A stretch of 64,000 bases of DNA from Odoribacter splanchnicus DSM 20712 (GTDB lineage Bacteria > Bacteroidota > Bacteroidia > Bacteroidales > Marinifilaceae), in the NCBI RefSeq assembly GCF_000190535.1, contig NC_015160.1, forward strand, positions 1,798,001 through 1,862,000. The letters run 5' to 3'. Below the pieces are notes generated by a model. That model had not been told where the DNA came from and did not search any database. It was given only the letters and a program-made list of their open reading frames with translations. Positions 63,621 through 64,000 of the stretch are shown here, piece after piece. Positions within the stretch are counted from its first letter, which is position 1. Each line of letters begins with the position of its first letter. Made by a program: the position numbers and the translations under genes.

Positions 63621-64000
63621 ATGAAATACTTTTCGTTCCTTGTTTATCTAGTAGCCTTTATCGCTTGTCATGACGATCACCATACAGAACCGGAATTACC
63701 ACAAGGCCAATGGACCGAATCGCATCCATTCAAGGGAATTCCACGTACAGGAGGGGTCAGTTTTACTATCGGAGACGTCGCTTATGTCGGCCTGGGGCGT
63801 ACTTTGTCTACAGCTACCGAGGCATTAAAAGATTTTTGGATGTACAAAGATACGACCTGGACCCGTATCGCCGACTTTCCGGGGACAGAACGTTACGGAG
63901 CGGTTGCTTTTGTGCTCGGCAATATCGCCTATGTAGGTACAGGTTATACTCCATCCACCAAAAATCGAGCAGATGAATTTCATCATGATTTCTATGCCTA
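63621..64000 (+). CDS. Kelch-like beta-propeller lipoprotein (partial)
   Basis: The gene runs off the right edge; about 126 residues are visible. It begins MKYFSFLVYLVAFIACHDDH, a lipoprotein signal with Cys at about 16. The rest shows kelch-type blades: GGVSFTIGDVAYVGLGRTLS, DFWMYKDTTWTRIADFPGTE and RYGAVAFVLGNIAYVGTGYT. Each has the GG/GxG turn, tyrosine and later Trp of the kelch repeat. It is probably a surface-exposed six- or seven-bladed propeller. The function is unknown. Confidence 0.8.
   Translation, partial: MKYFSFLVYLVAFIACHDDHHTEPELPQGQWTESHPFKGIPRTGGVSFTIGDVAYVGLGRTLSTATEALKDFWMYKDTTWTRIADFPGTERYGAVAFVLGNIAYVGTGYTPSTKNRADEFHHDFYA

Overview
The window reads as chromosome of a Bacteroidota gut anaerobe, most likely order Bacteroidales and perhaps Odoribacteraceae (Odoribacter or Butyricimonas). 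Visible reasons: several SusC/SusD pairs with ECF sigma and FecR genes, an Mfa/Fim-type fimbrial locus, DUF4843, PKD-like and TlpA lipoproteins, two-subunit methylmalonyl-CoA mutase, almost no Shine-Dalgarno sites, and promoters matching the Bacteroidota TTTG-N19-TAnnTTTG form (clearest at 61464-61494). The genus is an inference. No tRNA, rRNA, CRISPR array or intact insertion sequence was seen.

Layout. 1-7173 (minus): a tightly overlapping operon for a minimal type IV filament machine (pilin, prepilin peptidase, GspE ATPase, secretin, PilN-, PilO- and PilP/GspC-like proteins, a lipoprotein), preceded by an OmpR-family regulator whose receiver domain has lost its phosphorylation residues, with 11-bp tandem repeats in the pilin promoter region. 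7340-11783: an ECF sigma/FecR pair with no SusC, a gene fragment and a MuiA/DUF4139 protein. 11975-16047: methylmalonyl-CoA mutase (propionate/succinate pathway). 16609-19616: an AraC regulator and a secreted alkyl sulfatase bounded by terminators, with unusual arginine codons. 19961-25419: HAD phosphatase, exonuclease, YfcC transporter, and dapD next to ddh (two routes to meso-diaminopimelate). 25486-35730: a complete SusC/SusD uptake cassette with sigma, FecR, DUF4843, PKD-like and TlpA genes. 35900-38028: tsaC, tsaB and a DUF3298 lipoprotein. 38127-46601: a second cassette of the same type that is eroding: its DUF4843 gene is frameshifted, its PKD-like and TlpA genes are fused, and its sigma gene is missing. 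46719-58890: a fimbrial operon (DUF3575, DUF3868/OmpA, Mfa1-like, Mfa2-like, three large accessory subunits, DUF5106 thioredoxin). 59734-61381: an ECF sigma gene stopped by an in-frame amber codon and a decayed SusC-GH3 relic. 61521-64000: a RyR-domain ion channel and the start of a kelch-like lipoprotein.

How the parts fit. The second cassette lacks a sigma gene directly upstream of its FecR; the nearest upstream same-strand sigma gene is the amber-stopped one on the far side of the fimbrial operon. The simplest reading is that the fimbrial locus was inserted between a sigma gene and its FecR, and both broken halves then decayed. The type IV filament operon with its degenerate regulator is the least conventional intact system in the window.
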